The notes: generated by a model from the sequence alone, not told the origin. A stretch of 64,000 nt of DNA from Desemzia sp. RIT 804 (GCF_016892605.1 NZ_JAFEMV010000005.1:62001-126000), one strand, 5' to 3'; positions 9,213-18,794 are shown, counted from the first letter of the stretch. A program made the numbers and translations.

Positions 9213-9241
9213 TTGCATTTTCGGTCTATACCATTTATAAT
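9213..9241 (+). promoter_or_regulatory. nagABR promoter with NagR-type operator
   Basis: -35 TTGCAT (9213-9218), a 17-bp spacer and -10 TATAAT (9236-9241). The spacer holds the dyad GGTCTATACC (9223-9232), similar to the GGTCTAGACC-like sites of NagR/YvoA. A bound NagR-like protein would block the promoter until GlcN-6-P or GlcNAc-6-P appears; that part is inference from the family. Confidence 0.7.
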
Positions 9242-9273
9242 AAAAGAGAATTTTAGATGAAGGAGACAATAAT

Positions 9274-10428
9274 ATGGCAAATAAAGTATTCGTCAATGGA
9301 ATTGTTTTTACAGGGGAAGCTAAATTTGATAACGGTTTCGTTCGTTTTAGTAAAGAAATCTTAGCAGTTGGCAACATGGAAGATTTTGTTCAAAAGCCTG
9401 ATGATGAGTTGATAGATATTTCCGGGGAAATAATCGTGCCTGGTTTTATTGATGTGCATAGTCATGGAGGATATGGCAGCGACAATATGGACGCTGATCC
9501 AGAAAAGATCAATGCAATGATTCAGCAAATGCATCAAGAAGGGATCACTTCTTATTTTCCAACAACGATGACTCAATCATATGAAAATATTGAAGCTTCC
9601 TTAAAAGGCATTGCTATAGCAGCTGAAACAAACCCAGTGATACAAGGTATCCATGTAGAAGGACCTTTTATTTCAGCAGTATTCAAAGGAGCGCAACCTG
9701 AAGAGTATATTAGAATTCCAGATGCTGAAACCATGAAAAAGTGGGATGAAATCAGTGGAGGACGCATACGTTTAGTAACTTATGCTCCAGAAACTAGTGA
9801 TGCAAGTGAATTTGAAAAAACTTGTCAAGAGAATGACATTGTCTTATCAGCTGGCCATACTAATGCTACTAGAGAACAAATGAAACAAGCTAAAGCTAAA
9901 CACATTACACATTTGTATAATGCGCAACGAGGCTTGCATCACCGTGAACCAGGTGTGACAGGTCACGCTTTCTTAGATGAAGATACGTACGTAGAAGTGA
10001 TTGCTGATGGTTACCATATCCATCCTGAAATGGTCAAAATGGCTTACATGATGAAAGGTCCAGATCGTATTGAAATTATTACTGATGCGATGAGAGCTAA
10101 AGGAATGCCTGATGGAGAAAGCGAGTTAGGCGGACAAAAGGTGATTGTAAAAGATAAACAAGCACGTTTAGAATCAGGTAATTTGGCAGGCAGCGTCTTG
10201 GAATTTCAAGATGCATTCAAAAACATTATGGAATTCACGGGCTGCGGAATAGAAGATGCAGTGAAAATGAGTTCAGTAAATCAAGCTAGAGAATTTAATT
10301 TGACTCAAAAAGGAATCATTTCTGCTGGTAAAGATGCCGATATGGTAGTATTTGATCAAGACTTTAATGTACAACAAACTATTAGTTATGGAAAAGTTGT
10401 TTATCAAAAAGAAAAAGGAGCATTTTAA
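9274..10428 (+). CDS. nagA: N-acetylglucosamine-6-phosphate deacetylase
   Basis: Removes acetate from GlcNAc-6-P to give GlcN-6-P, for amino-sugar catabolism and wall recycling. 384 residues, an amidohydrolase fold. Metal and active-site motifs visible: DVHSHGGYG, HVEGPF, SAGHTNAT, HLYNAQRG and ITDAMRAKG. AAGGAG(A) lies 8-12 nt before the ATG. First gene of a three-gene operon: nagB starts 2 nt after its stop and nagR 10 nt after nagB. Confidence 0.95.
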   Translation: MANKVFVNGIVFTGEAKFDNGFVRFSKEILAVGNMEDFVQKPDDELIDISGEIIVPGFIDVHSHGGYGSDNMDADPEKINAMIQQMHQEGITSYFPTTMTQSYENIEASLKGIAIAAETNPVIQGIHVEGPFISAVFKGAQPEEYIRIPDAETMKKWDEISGGRIRLVTYAPETSDASEFEKTCQENDIVLSAGHTNATREQMKQAKAKHITHLYNAQRGLHHREPGVTGHAFLDEDTYVEVIADGYHIHPEMVKMAYMMKGPDRIEIITDAMRAKGMPDGESELGGQKVIVKDKQARLESGNLAGSVLEFQDAFKNIMEFTGCGIEDAVKMSSVNQAREFNLTQKGIISAGKDADMVVFDQDFNVQQTISYGKVVYQKEKGAF

Positions 10429-10430
10429 AC

Positions 10431-11135
10431 ATGAAAGTTTTTATAACAAAAGATAAAAGAGCAGGTAGTCAAAAAGCTTTTGATTTAATGCAGCAAGAAA
10501 TGGAAAATGGTGCAAAAGTATTTGGTTTAGCAACAGGAAGTACCCCGGAAGTATTGTATGAGGTCATGACAGAAAGTGATACTGACTTTTCAGACATTAC
10601 TTCTATCAATCTAGATGAATATGTAGGACTGTCACCTGAGGATCCTCAAAGCTATCGTTATTTTATGGAAAAACATTTATTCTCTAAAAAACCATTTAAA
10701 AAGACTTACGTTCCTGATGGTTTAGCTGAAGAAACAAAAGAGAGCGAACGCTACAATAAAGTGATTGCAGAAAATCCGATTGATCTTCAAATTTTAGGAA
10801 TCGGAACAAATGCTCACATCGGTTTTAATGAGCCAGGTTCATCTTTTGATTCCGAAACACGCAAAGTAGCTTTGGTAGAATCTACTATTGAATCCAATAA
10901 AGTTTACTTTGAAAATGAAGAAGATGTTCCAAGATATGCATTTTCTATGGGAATAAAATCTATTTTAAAATCAAAAAAAATTATTTTAATGGCTTACGGC
11001 AAAAATAAAGCAGAAGCTATTCAAAAGATGATTGAAGGACCAGTAACTGAAGACGTTCCAGCTAGTGCTTTGCAAAATCATCCAAATGTAATTGTGATCG
11101 TAGATGAAGAAGCTGGGTCGTTATTGAATCGTTAG
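10431..11135 (+). CDS. nagB: Glucosamine-6-phosphate deaminase
   Basis: Turns GlcN-6-P into fructose-6-P and ammonia, feeding glycolysis after NagA. At 234 residues it is the short Gram-positive form without the allosteric C-terminal extension of the enterobacterial enzyme. Motifs: GLATGSTPE near residue 37, SINLDEYVGL and GIGTNAHIGFNEPG, with the catalytic Asp and His. Its ribosome site, AAAAAGGAG, lies within the end of nagA, so the two are translationally close. Confidence 0.95.
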   Translation: MKVFITKDKRAGSQKAFDLMQQEMENGAKVFGLATGSTPEVLYEVMTESDTDFSDITSINLDEYVGLSPEDPQSYRYFMEKHLFSKKPFKKTYVPDGLAEETKESERYNKVIAENPIDLQILGIGTNAHIGFNEPGSSFDSETRKVALVESTIESNKVYFENEEDVPRYAFSMGIKSILKSKKIILMAYGKNKAEAIQKMIEGPVTEDVPASALQNHPNVIVIVDEEAGSLLNR

Positions 11136-11145
11136 GAGTGAAATA

Positions 11146-11853
11146 ATGTCCAAGGAAAAGCCAATTTATATTCAAATTCACAATAAGATACGGAAAATGA
11201 TTGAAGAAGGCCAATGGAAAGTAGGGGAACGAATTCCCTCAGAACGTGATTTAGCTAAGACATTTGAAGTTAGCCGAATGACTTTAAGACAAGCGGTCCA
11301 GACTCTTGTAGATGAAGGTATTTTAGAACGAAAAGTAGGTTCAGGCACCTATGTCTCGAGTCGAAAAGTACAAGAGAAAATGACAGGTATCCAAAGTTTC
11401 ACTGAAATAATGCTTTCTCAAGGACGAAAACCAACAAGTAAGACAATTTCTTACCATGTTAAACCTGCAAGTATTAGTGAAGCAGAACATTTACGTCTGC
11501 AAAATGAGACAGTAGTGTTGCGGATGGAACGTGTTAGATTTGCTGATGATGTTCCTATTTGTTTTGAAGTAGCTACTATTCCTTTTCATTTAGTAGAATC
11601 ATTAGGGAAAAAAGAAATTACGCTTTCGTTGTATAAAACACTTGAAGAAGAAAAAAATATTCATGTAAGAAGAGCTGAGCAAACCATCTCAGCTATGCTG
11701 GCATCGGAACGGATTTCAGAATACCTCGATATCAAGCGAGGAGAAGCTATCCTACAATTGAAACAAATTACGTACAGTAACGACAACGAACCATTTGAGT
11801 ATACCCGTACACAATATGTAGCGGACAGGTTTGAATTTTATTTAGAAAAATAG
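11146..11853 (+). CDS. nagR: GntR/HutC-family regulator of the nag operon (NagR/YvoA-like)
   Basis: A transcription factor of 235 residues. The N-terminal winged helix (about 1-75) carries VGERIPSERDLAKTFEVSRMTLRQAVQTL, and the C-terminal UTRA effector domain (about 90-230) includes TVVLRMERVRFADDVP. As the third gene of the nag operon, and with a matching operator in the promoter at 9223-9232, it very probably represses its own operon and responds to an amino-sugar phosphate. Start ATG at 11146 with GGAG upstream. Confidence 0.85.
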   Translation: MSKEKPIYIQIHNKIRKMIEEGQWKVGERIPSERDLAKTFEVSRMTLRQAVQTLVDEGILERKVGSGTYVSSRKVQEKMTGIQSFTEIMLSQGRKPTSKTISYHVKPASISEAEHLRLQNETVVLRMERVRFADDVPICFEVATIPFHLVESLGKKEITLSLYKTLEEEKNIHVRRAEQTISAMLASERISEYLDIKRGEAILQLKQITYSNDNEPFEYTRTQYVADRFEFYLEK

Positions 11854-11999
11854 AGCGGGTTAAAAGTCGTTTTGACCACTGAATATAAGCCAGCCCCTTT
11901 ATGAGATGCTTTTTCTCATAAGTGGGCTGGCTTATATTCATGTAGGCAGACTTTTGGAACGTGTTCAAAAGCACCCAATTAGTATGTGATAGAGATAAA
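11853..11999. repeat. Dispersed palindromic intergenic repeat, copy B
   Basis: Second copy of the 3329-3480 element, starting at the nagR stop. The hairpin arms are 11885-11905 and 11915-11935 (ATAAGCCAGCCC with GGGCTGGCTTAT). The flanking single-stranded words are conserved with copy A, and the stem bases change in matching pairs. Confidence 0.75.
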
Positions 12000-12077
12000 G
12001 GGTTATTTTCCTAGATATTTTTTTAATATTGCTATAACTTGCCTCATGCAATCTGTTTGTAAGAGGAATCTTTTTGT

Positions 12078-12959
12078 TTAGTAAAGTTTTTCGGATTCTT
12101 CGAGTTGTTTTTGAATATCTTTTTTATTGTTGTCTAGTTTTGTTTGTAAATCTTCAATATTTAAACTGAGATTCTCCAACATTTCAATATTACGCCCTAT
12201 TTTTGATTTTGTATCCCAATCTGAAAACAGGTTATCAAAGAAAATATCGAAAGTTTTGCTCATTCCACTAAATTTTTCATAACTTAAAATAGTATCCATA
12301 GAAAGATCCTTCAATTCTTTAGAGTAATGTTCCAATTGTTGTTCCAATTTTCCTATTTTAGCTTCAGCTTTATCAATTTTATCGTATTTCATTATATCAA
12401 ACAAAAGACTGCTATCTGTGAACATATCCCAAGTAGAGTAAGAATCTGCCGAATCTAGATCATCTAAAGCAATATCGATTGCACTCAATACACTTTCCCC
12501 CGCGGCTAGAGCTTCATCAATTTCTATCAGTTCTTGTTTCAGATTAGCTCGATTCATTTCCTCTATGGTGACTCTTTCACGAAAATGACTGTCTTTTTGA
12601 TAAAGTATTTCTTTTAACCGTTTGATTTGAGAAGAAGTTTCTTTAGACGTTGTTTGAATAGCGTCTAAATCCTCTCTAGATTCAAGAAGCAAAGCTAAAG
12701 ATAAATCTAGCTCCATTTTAGCGGTAACTTGTTCTTGTTTTTCTTTATTTAGTTTTTTATCGTAATTGCCGATTAAGCGCTTTAAAAAAGTAGATAACGA
12801 TTCTTCTTGCAGTTTTTCCACATCATCATTTTCTTTAGCAAAAACAGCTTTGGCGGTTTCATAGCGTACTTTATTCTCCTCGTATCTGACTTTTGCTGAC
12901 GCCTCTTTATTCAGTAAAGAGCTCATTTTTGCTTGCAAAGCTTCATACTCATCCAACAT
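12078..12959 (-). CDS. Long coiled-coil protein of unknown function
   Basis: 293 residues, almost wholly heptad-like helix, rich in Lys, Glu, Leu and Asp (ANLKQELIEIDEALAAGESV). No signal peptide or membrane helix. A less charged segment near residues 160-250 (YSTWDMFTDSSLLFDIMKY; FSGMSKTFDIFFDNLFSDW) interrupts two coiled-coil arms. I do not recognise the family. AGGGAGAGG lies before the ATG. It stands alone on the minus strand between nagR and degV. The coding call is secure, the function unknown. Confidence 0.75.
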   Translation of the reverse strand: MLDEYEALQAKMSSLLNKEASAKVRYEENKVRYETAKAVFAKENDDVEKLQEESLSTFLKRLIGNYDKKLNKEKQEQVTAKMELDLSLALLLESREDLDAIQTTSKETSSQIKRLKEILYQKDSHFRERVTIEEMNRANLKQELIEIDEALAAGESVLSAIDIALDDLDSADSYSTWDMFTDSSLLFDIMKYDKIDKAEAKIGKLEQQLEHYSKELKDLSMDTILSYEKFSGMSKTFDIFFDNLFSDWDTKSKIGRNIEMLENLSLNIEDLQTKLDNNKKDIQKQLEESEKLY

Positions 12960-13035
12960 TTAAACCTCTCCCTATATGTCTGTCATTCAGTTGCTCTTAT
13001 TTATTATGACCTAAAAGAATCGGAATCACAATATA

Positions 13036-13066
13036 CAAAAAAGAGTTTGGATCAATGTCCAAACTC
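13036..13066 (-). terminator. Terminator of the degV-family gene
   Basis: On the minus strand, GAGTTTGGA - 6-nt loop - TCCAAACTC is followed by six T. Confidence 0.8.
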
Positions 13067-13122
13067 TCGCAAAATAGAATAAGTGCTTAAATACTAAAAT
13101 AATAGTTGAGAAAACAAATGAA

Positions 13123-13977
13123 TTAATTTTTACTGAAGTCCTCTACCCATGTCATCCCTAATGCGCCTTCTCCTAAATGTGTACCGATAACAGGTCCGAA
13201 ATAGCTAATATTAAAAGTAACTTCCGGGTATAAGCTTTCCAATTTTTCTTTCCAAATAAGAGCTTTATCTTCGGCATTTGCATGTATAATAGTAGAAACA
13301 ATAGGGTAACCTTTAGACACATCATTGCCTAATAACTCTTCAATACGTTTTAAGGCTTTTTTATGTGTACGGATCTTTTCAAAAACAACAATTTGTTTGT
13401 CTTCAAAATGTAAGATCGGCTTGATCTTCAATAAGGTACCAATAGAAGCAGCACCATTTGATAAACGACCGCCACGGACTAAATTTTTTAAATCATCTAC
13501 TACAAAATAAGCTTTCAGGCTTTGTTGCATACGATCAAAATGATTAAATATTTCTTGAACAGAGGCTCCTTCTTGAACTAAACGAACGGCTTCTAATACG
13601 AAATATCCTTGAGCAGCACAACTTAAACCTGAATCATATGGATAAACTTGTATACCTTTGATATATTGACCAACGCTTGCTATGCTTTGATAAGTACCAC
13701 TGATTTTACTAGATAAATGGATGCTGATGATAGCATCATAATCTTTTGCTAATTCAGTAAATAAAGATTCAATATCGCCTATAGTCGGTTGCGAACTTGT
13801 CGGTAATTTATCGCTATATCGAATAAGATCAAAGTACTTTTCACTTGTGATGTCTGCTTCTTCTTTTAAGGCTTCGCCATTGACAACGACAGAAAGCGGC
13901 AATCGATAAATGTGGTTATCTTGGTACTGCTCTTCAGTCAAATAAGCAGTACTGTCTGTTACAACAGCTATTTTCAA
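13123..13977 (-). CDS. DegV-family fatty-acid-binding protein
   Basis: 284 residues, the usual DegV length. Starts MKIAVVTDSTAYLTEEQ and contains TSQPTIGDIESLF, ISIHLSSKISGTYQSI and LVRGGRLSNGAASIG, all DegV signatures for binding the head group of a fatty acid. DegV/FakB proteins can present fatty acids to the kinase FakA; whether this one does cannot be told. Monocistronic, with GGGAGG upstream and its own terminator. Confidence 0.85.
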   Translation of the reverse strand: MKIAVVTDSTAYLTEEQYQDNHIYRLPLSVVVNGEALKEEADITSEKYFDLIRYSDKLPTSSQPTIGDIESLFTELAKDYDAIISIHLSSKISGTYQSIASVGQYIKGIQVYPYDSGLSCAAQGYFVLEAVRLVQEGASVQEIFNHFDRMQQSLKAYFVVDDLKNLVRGGRLSNGAASIGTLLKIKPILHFEDKQIVVFEKIRTHKKALKRIEELLGNDVSKGYPIVSTIIHANAEDKALIWKEKLESLYPEVTFNISYFGPVIGTHLGEGALGMTWVEDFSKN

Positions 13978-14233
13978 ACTAAAACCTCCCGGGCTGATTT
14001 CTCTTTTTTGTGGAAAATGCCATATTAAAAAATTATAGCATATAAAGAATACAAAGCATCAACTATTTCAAAAAGTTTACATTGTTTTAAAATAATCTGG
14101 TTTCGTGAACAAGTTGTACTTATTCGCACGACTAGTTAGCAATAAGCTTTTTTTTCATCTTGTATCACATATAGAAGACTTGTAGACTAAAGATACGAAT
14201 AAGACAGGAACTAACGGAAGAAAGGAAGTTATT

Positions 14234-14872
14234 ATGCTGAAACGATATCGTACTATTGAAAAAGACGGACAATTTGAAATAGAGATCAAAAAGTCTCGGT
14301 TTATTTGTCACTTAAAACGGGTAAACGATGAAAATGAGGCGACAGCTTTTATTGCAGCTGTAAAAAAGGAGCACTCTAAAGCAACACATAATTGCTCAGC
14401 ATACTTAATTGGGGATCAGAATGAAGTCCAAAGAGCTCACGATGATGGAGAACCTAGCGGGACAGCGGGAGTTCCGATGCTGGAAGTATTAAAGAAAAAA
14501 GATTTAAAGAATGTAGCAACTGTTGTTACACGTTATTTTGGAGGAGTTAAACTGGGAGCAGGGGGATTGATTCGTGCTTACGGGAACTCTGTCAGTCGAG
14601 CATTAGAGGAAATTGGATTGGTTGAAGGTCATTTGCAAATTGAGATTCGAGCAACGATTGAATATCCTTTGTTAGGAAAAGTAGAAAATTTATTACATGA
14701 GTCACCCTATACGATAAAAGATATCGTTTATACGGATAAAGTTACTTTTAGCTGCATGGTGAATGAAGATGAAACGGCTCACTTTTATAGAGATGTTGTA
14801 GAGTGGGTAAGCAACCAAGTTTCTTTTGAAGAAGGTGCTTTAAGTTACTATGAGGTAAAAATAAACGATTAA
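14234..14872 (+). CDS. YigZ/IMPACT-family protein
   Basis: 212 residues. The UPF0029/IMPACT N-terminal domain carries KKSRFICHLKRV, ATHNCSAYLIG, DDGEPSGTAG and VTRYFGGVKLGAGGL; a smaller DUF1949-type C-terminal domain follows. The molecular role is not established. In many Firmicutes the gene lies next to an LCP-family gene and the comF operon, as here. AAAGGAAG precedes the ATG. A hairpin AACATTT-AC-AAATGTT (14883-14898) follows the stop. Confidence 0.85.
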   Translation: MLKRYRTIEKDGQFEIEIKKSRFICHLKRVNDENEATAFIAAVKKEHSKATHNCSAYLIGDQNEVQRAHDDGEPSGTAGVPMLEVLKKKDLKNVATVVTRYFGGVKLGAGGLIRAYGNSVSRALEEIGLVEGHLQIEIRATIEYPLLGKVENLLHESPYTIKDIVYTDKVTFSCMVNEDETAHFYRDVVEWVSNQVSFEEGALSYYEVKIND

Positions 14873-15093
14873 TTGTTAAGAAACATTTACAAATGTTCAA
14901 TAAGAGTATTGGAATTAGAAAATTTGTGATAAAATGACCAAGACTTCAATTTAAGCAATTAAATCAAGTCTCTTTTGCCTTATTAATGTAAGAATGATTG
15001 ATTGCTCTAAAAAAATATTGAAATATGAATGAGTACCGTTGATTTGGACAGATAAGATTAGTTTTAAGAATACATTTGAAAAGGTGATTATCG

Positions 15094-16155
15094 TTGGCGA
15101 AAAAACAGAGAGAATCTTCAACTCGTTCTGAGTACAGGAGAAACGGAAAACGCAAAAAAACTAAAGCACAAAAAATTATTTTGGCTATTTTAATTCCTAT
15201 CATGGCTATTTTATTAATAGTAGCTATTTTTGCAGCAAAATTATTTGCTGAAGCTCAAAGCGCTGTAGAAGATTCCTATCATTCTATTGAACGAGAAAGT
15301 GAAATCAATGTCGATCCAATAGAAGATACAGTCTCTGTATTGATCATGGGTGTGGATGATACCGAAAGTCGAAACTTGGGAAGTGCTAGAACGGATGCGT
15401 TGATCTATTTGACGATTGATCCTAATAATCATGAAATCAATATGGTCAGTATCCCACGAGACACCTATACAGAAATTATAAACGATGGTGATCTTTATAG
15501 AAGAAACAAAATCAACTCTGCTTATGAAGTAGGTCAAGAAAAAGCTGTTATTGAAACAGTCGAAAACTTATTGAATGTACCGATTCATTATTACGCAACG
15601 TTTAATTTTGATTCGTTCTTAGAAATTATTGACGCTTTAGGTGGAATTGAAATGGATGTACCTGTTACTATTTCAGAGCAAAACTCTGATGGCCAAATGG
15701 GTAAGATTCATTTAGAGGAAGGTTATCAAACGTTGAATGGCGAACAAGCATTAGCGTTAGCTCGTACAAGAAAAATCGATAATGATGTCAAACGTGGAGA
15801 ACGCCAACAATTAATCATTCAAGCTATTGTGAAAAAAGCGTTGAGTATGGGCTCGATTCCGAAACTTTCTGCTGCTATTGAAGCTGTAGGAAGCAACATG
15901 CGTACGGATTTAAGATTTACTGAAATGCTAAACATTGCTCAATCTGGTTTAGAAGGAAGTTACACATTCAATTCACACATTTTTGAATGGACAGATTTCA
16001 CATTTAATGGAGCTAGTATGGTAGAGTTGTATCCTGACAGTGTAGAATACATCAGCCATAAACTGCGTGTAGCATTAGATTTAGAAGCTGCAGATGAACG
16101 TGACGCAGAAGGATATGAATTTACTTCTAATCGTATAGCAGAATATGCCTATTAA
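15094..16155 (+). CDS. LytR-CpsA-Psr (LCP) family cell-wall ligase
   Basis: Attaches wall teichoic acid or other glycopolymers from lipid carriers to peptidoglycan outside the cell. A basic cytoplasmic N-terminus, one membrane helix near residues 28-49 (IILAILIPIMAILLIVAIF) and the LCP domain with LIMGVDDTES, ARTDALIYLTI and SIPRDTYTEI, which hold the phosphate-binding Arg and Asp. 353 residues. The start is TTG at 15094 behind AAAAGGTGA. It lies with tagO and a second LCP gene, so it belongs to the teichoic-acid/wall polymer pathway. Confidence 0.88.
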   Translation: MAKKQRESSTRSEYRRNGKRKKTKAQKIILAILIPIMAILLIVAIFAAKLFAEAQSAVEDSYHSIERESEINVDPIEDTVSVLIMGVDDTESRNLGSARTDALIYLTIDPNNHEINMVSIPRDTYTEIINDGDLYRRNKINSAYEVGQEKAVIETVENLLNVPIHYYATFNFDSFLEIIDALGGIEMDVPVTISEQNSDGQMGKIHLEEGYQTLNGEQALALARTRKIDNDVKRGERQQLIIQAIVKKALSMGSIPKLSAAIEAVGSNMRTDLRFTEMLNIAQSGLEGSYTFNSHIFEWTDFTFNGASMVELYPDSVEYISHKLRVALDLEAADERDAEGYEFTSNRIAEYAY

Positions 16156-16202
16156 ACTAGCCAATGAGTTTACAAAGTAATCGTCAATCGAATAGAATCT
16201 AA

Positions 16203-16246
16203 AAAGAGAGGGACTGAGACATTTTTGTCACAGTCTCTCTCTTTTA
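16203..16246 (+). terminator. Terminator after the first LCP gene
   Basis: AAAGAGAG(G)GACTG pairs with CAGTC(T)CTCTCTTT around GACA/GTC, with a T-rich 3' side. Confidence 0.8.
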
Positions 16247-16354
16247 CTAGGTTGCATTTTTAAAAAAGCTCTAAAAAATTGACCACAAACCTATAAGCAA
16301 AACGATTTTTGCCACTCTCTGTCATTTTTTAGCGTGATCTTCTTAATGGGCAAA

Positions 16355-17443
16355 TTATTCTTTTCGGTTCCAAGCACGAGCAAATTTACGGATATATTTT
16401 AATAATGGTTGATTGGTTTTACCTGTCAAGCCGATCAATTCTACGAAAAGCTCCAAACCAAAACCTAAACCAATCGTTAGAAAAAGCCAGCCCCATAGAG
16501 TGGACAACGGGTAGAGCAAAGCGATCAACGAAAAAATAGCGGCTAAACAATAAATGGCTACTACGGTTTGTTTGTGTGTAAAACCTAAAGACATCAAGCG
16601 GTGATGAATGTGTAATTTGTCTGCAGTAGCAATCGACTGCTTATTTAATACTCTGCGTATCATCGCGTAAATAGTATCGGTGATAGGAATACCTAGAATA
16701 ACAATGGGAATGATCAAAGTAATCAGAGTAGCATTTTTAAGGCCTTGCAGAGACATGACGGATATCATGAAACCAAGAAACAAAGCACCAGTATCCCCTA
16801 AAAAAATTCGTGCAGGGTTAAAGTTGTATGGGAGAAAACCAGCGATACTGCCTACTAACACAAAAATCATGATCGGGACTGCCATGGTATCTACAGTTAA
16901 AAAGAAATATCCGATGATTCCCATAGTGGTCAAAGCGATCATTGAAACGCCACTAGCTAAACCATCTAATCCATCAATCAAATTAACAGCATTTGTAATG
17001 GCTAGTATCCAAAATAAGGTTACAGGCAAACTGAAAGATCCAAAATAAAGTTCACCAATGAATGGCAAATTGATCATATTTAGTTGGATATCTCCGCCAT
17101 AATAAACTATCAATCCAGCAATGAGAATACCTAAAACTTTTAGTTTAGGGCTCAATCCTTTTGTATCATCCACTATTCCAGTGATCAGTATGATACAGGC
17201 ACCTAGAAAAATCGGCATAATGTCCTGATTGGGAATTGGCAATAGGAAAAAAGTAGATAGGAAGAAAGAAATAAAAACAGCAATTCCTCCTAAAGATGGT
17301 ACAGCTCTTTTATTTACTCTTCGTTCATTTGGCAGGTCAACAGCTCCAATAGCAATAGCGAACTTCCTTATAAAAGGCGTTAAAATGATAGATGCTAATG
17401 CTGCAGCAATACAAGTCAAAAGAACATGGAACATATTATACAT
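16355..17443 (-). CDS. tagO: Undecaprenyl-phosphate N-acetylglucosaminyl-1-phosphate transferase
   Basis: An integral membrane enzyme of the MraY/WecA family, 362 residues with about ten to eleven helices. It transfers GlcNAc-1-P to undecaprenyl phosphate, the first step of wall teichoic acid synthesis. Visible motifs: PNERRVNKRAVPSLGG, ILITGIVDDTKGL, NLIDGLDGLASG, RIFLGDTGALFLGF and the His loop KLHIHHRLM. It lies between two LCP genes on the opposite strand. TagO rather than MraY is favoured by the HIHHRLM loop and by the context outside a division cluster. Confidence 0.88.
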   Translation of the reverse strand: MYNMFHVLLTCIAAALASIILTPFIRKFAIAIGAVDLPNERRVNKRAVPSLGGIAVFISFFLSTFFLLPIPNQDIMPIFLGACIILITGIVDDTKGLSPKLKVLGILIAGLIVYYGGDIQLNMINLPFIGELYFGSFSLPVTLFWILAITNAVNLIDGLDGLASGVSMIALTTMGIIGYFFLTVDTMAVPIMIFVLVGSIAGFLPYNFNPARIFLGDTGALFLGFMISVMSLQGLKNATLITLIIPIVILGIPITDTIYAMIRRVLNKQSIATADKLHIHHRLMSLGFTHKQTVVAIYCLAAIFSLIALLYPLSTLWGWLFLTIGLGFGLELFVELIGLTGKTNQPLLKYIRKFARAWNRKE

Positions 17444-17703
17444 TCAAATGATCCTTCCTTAGTGATATCTTCATTTATTATACAAACTTAATCCCCTAAA
17501 CACAATTGTAGACCTGATTTATTTTGATATTGCTTGTTAGGATAGAATTGAAAGGTACACAATTCTATCCAAAAAGTTTCTTTTGTTTCATTGTATTCAT
17601 GCAAATAATCCTATAAACTAGACAAAAGAGCTTTTTTAATCACTAAAGTACCTAGAAAAAAACTGCCAACAATCATCATGAATTCAATCTAAGGAGAAAA
17701 ATT

Positions 17704-18732
17704 ATGCGTTCTACTGATCGAAAGAAAAAAAAGAAACGGACTAAACGGATCATCCTTTCAATTTTGAGTTTCAGTATATTAGGAATTGGTATTTATCTTG
17801 CTTATGCATTTCTATCTGCAAATCACTTTTTTAATTCCATTCAAGGAGAGCCGATTCCTTCTGATGATGCAAATGAACAAGTCATCATTGAAAATAAGGA
17901 ACCATTCTCTATTTTGTTATTAGGTGTAGATGAACGACCTGGAGATATTGGAAGAGCCGACACAATAATGGTAGCCACTATAAATCCAACGAGTGAAGAT
18001 ATAAAGCTGGTTTCTATTCCTCGCGATACTTTGGTTGAATTACCTGATTCTCAAGAAGTAGATAAGATAAATGCTACATATGCTTATGGAGGCGTCCCTT
18101 ATATCATCGAAACAGTTGAAAAATATTTAGAGATCCCTATTCAATATTACGCTCAAATCAACTTTCAAGGGATGGTTGATTTAGTGGATACAATAGGTGG
18201 AATTGATGTTGACTCTCCCTTAGAGTTCACAGTGCAAGATAGTACTGAAAAAGCCGATGCGATTCATATTGAAAAAGGCAAGCAACACTTGAATGGCGAA
18301 GAAGCTCTAGGGTATGCTAGAATGCGGAAGCAAGATCCTCGTGGCGACTGGGGAAGACAAGAGCGTCAGCGCCAAGTGATAGAATCCATTGTAGATGAAA
18401 CGATATCTATTTCTAGTTTGGCAAACTTTAATAATATCTTCAATGCAATTGCTCCCAATTTGAAAACGAATTTAACAGGCCGTGAGATTTGGATTTTAGG
18501 CACAAATTACGCGCCTGCAGCAAGAAATATCGATTCATTGACTTTAGACGGTGAAGCGGATTACGTTTATTTCTCTACTTACGGACAAGAAGTTTATGTA
18601 TGGGTGCCTTATGAAGAAACCATAGAAGAAATACAACAAGTACTGCAAGAACATCTAGAAATGGATTCAACGAATCAGAATTTACCGTTAGAAGAGAATA
18701 CCTCTAGTGAAAACAATGGCGGAATAGAATAA
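17704..18732 (+). CDS. Second LytR-CpsA-Psr (LCP) family protein
   Basis: 342 residues. A very basic N-terminus (RKKKKKRTKR), one membrane helix near residues 16-38, then the LCP domain with ILLLGVDERPGD, RADTIMVATI, SIPRDTLVEL and GYARMRKQDPRGDWGRQERQ, which carry the pyrophosphate-binding Arg and Asp residues. The C-terminal 30 residues are Glu/Asn-rich and probably disordered. It is a paralogue of the LCP protein at 15094. CTAAGGAG lies before the ATG, and the 260-nt divergent gap to tagO should hold both promoters. Confidence 0.88.
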   Translation: MRSTDRKKKKKRTKRIILSILSFSILGIGIYLAYAFLSANHFFNSIQGEPIPSDDANEQVIIENKEPFSILLLGVDERPGDIGRADTIMVATINPTSEDIKLVSIPRDTLVELPDSQEVDKINATYAYGGVPYIIETVEKYLEIPIQYYAQINFQGMVDLVDTIGGIDVDSPLEFTVQDSTEKADAIHIEKGKQHLNGEEALGYARMRKQDPRGDWGRQERQRQVIESIVDETISISSLANFNNIFNAIAPNLKTNLTGREIWILGTNYAPAARNIDSLTLDGEADYVYFSTYGQEVYVWVPYEETIEEIQQVLQEHLEMDSTNQNLPLEENTSSENNGGIE

Positions 18733-18735
18733 ACT

Positions 18736-18786
18736 AAAAGCGAGGAAAATTCTAGATGTTTATCAGAATTTTCCTCGCTTTTTTTT
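18736..18786 (+). terminator. Terminator after the second LCP gene
   Basis: AAAGCGAGGAAAATTCT pairs perfectly with AGAATTTTCCTCGCTTT, followed by eight T. Confidence 0.9.
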
Positions 18787-18794
18787 GTTTGTTT

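Noticed and set aside
8979-9260. Open frame of 93 codons in the nadE-nagA gap
   Set aside because: It has no ribosome site, runs through the nested palindromes and has an atypical residue mix; the gap is better explained as a repeat element.
16680-17048. Plus-strand open frame opposite tagO
   Set aside because: No family features; tagO motifs occupy the other strand throughout.
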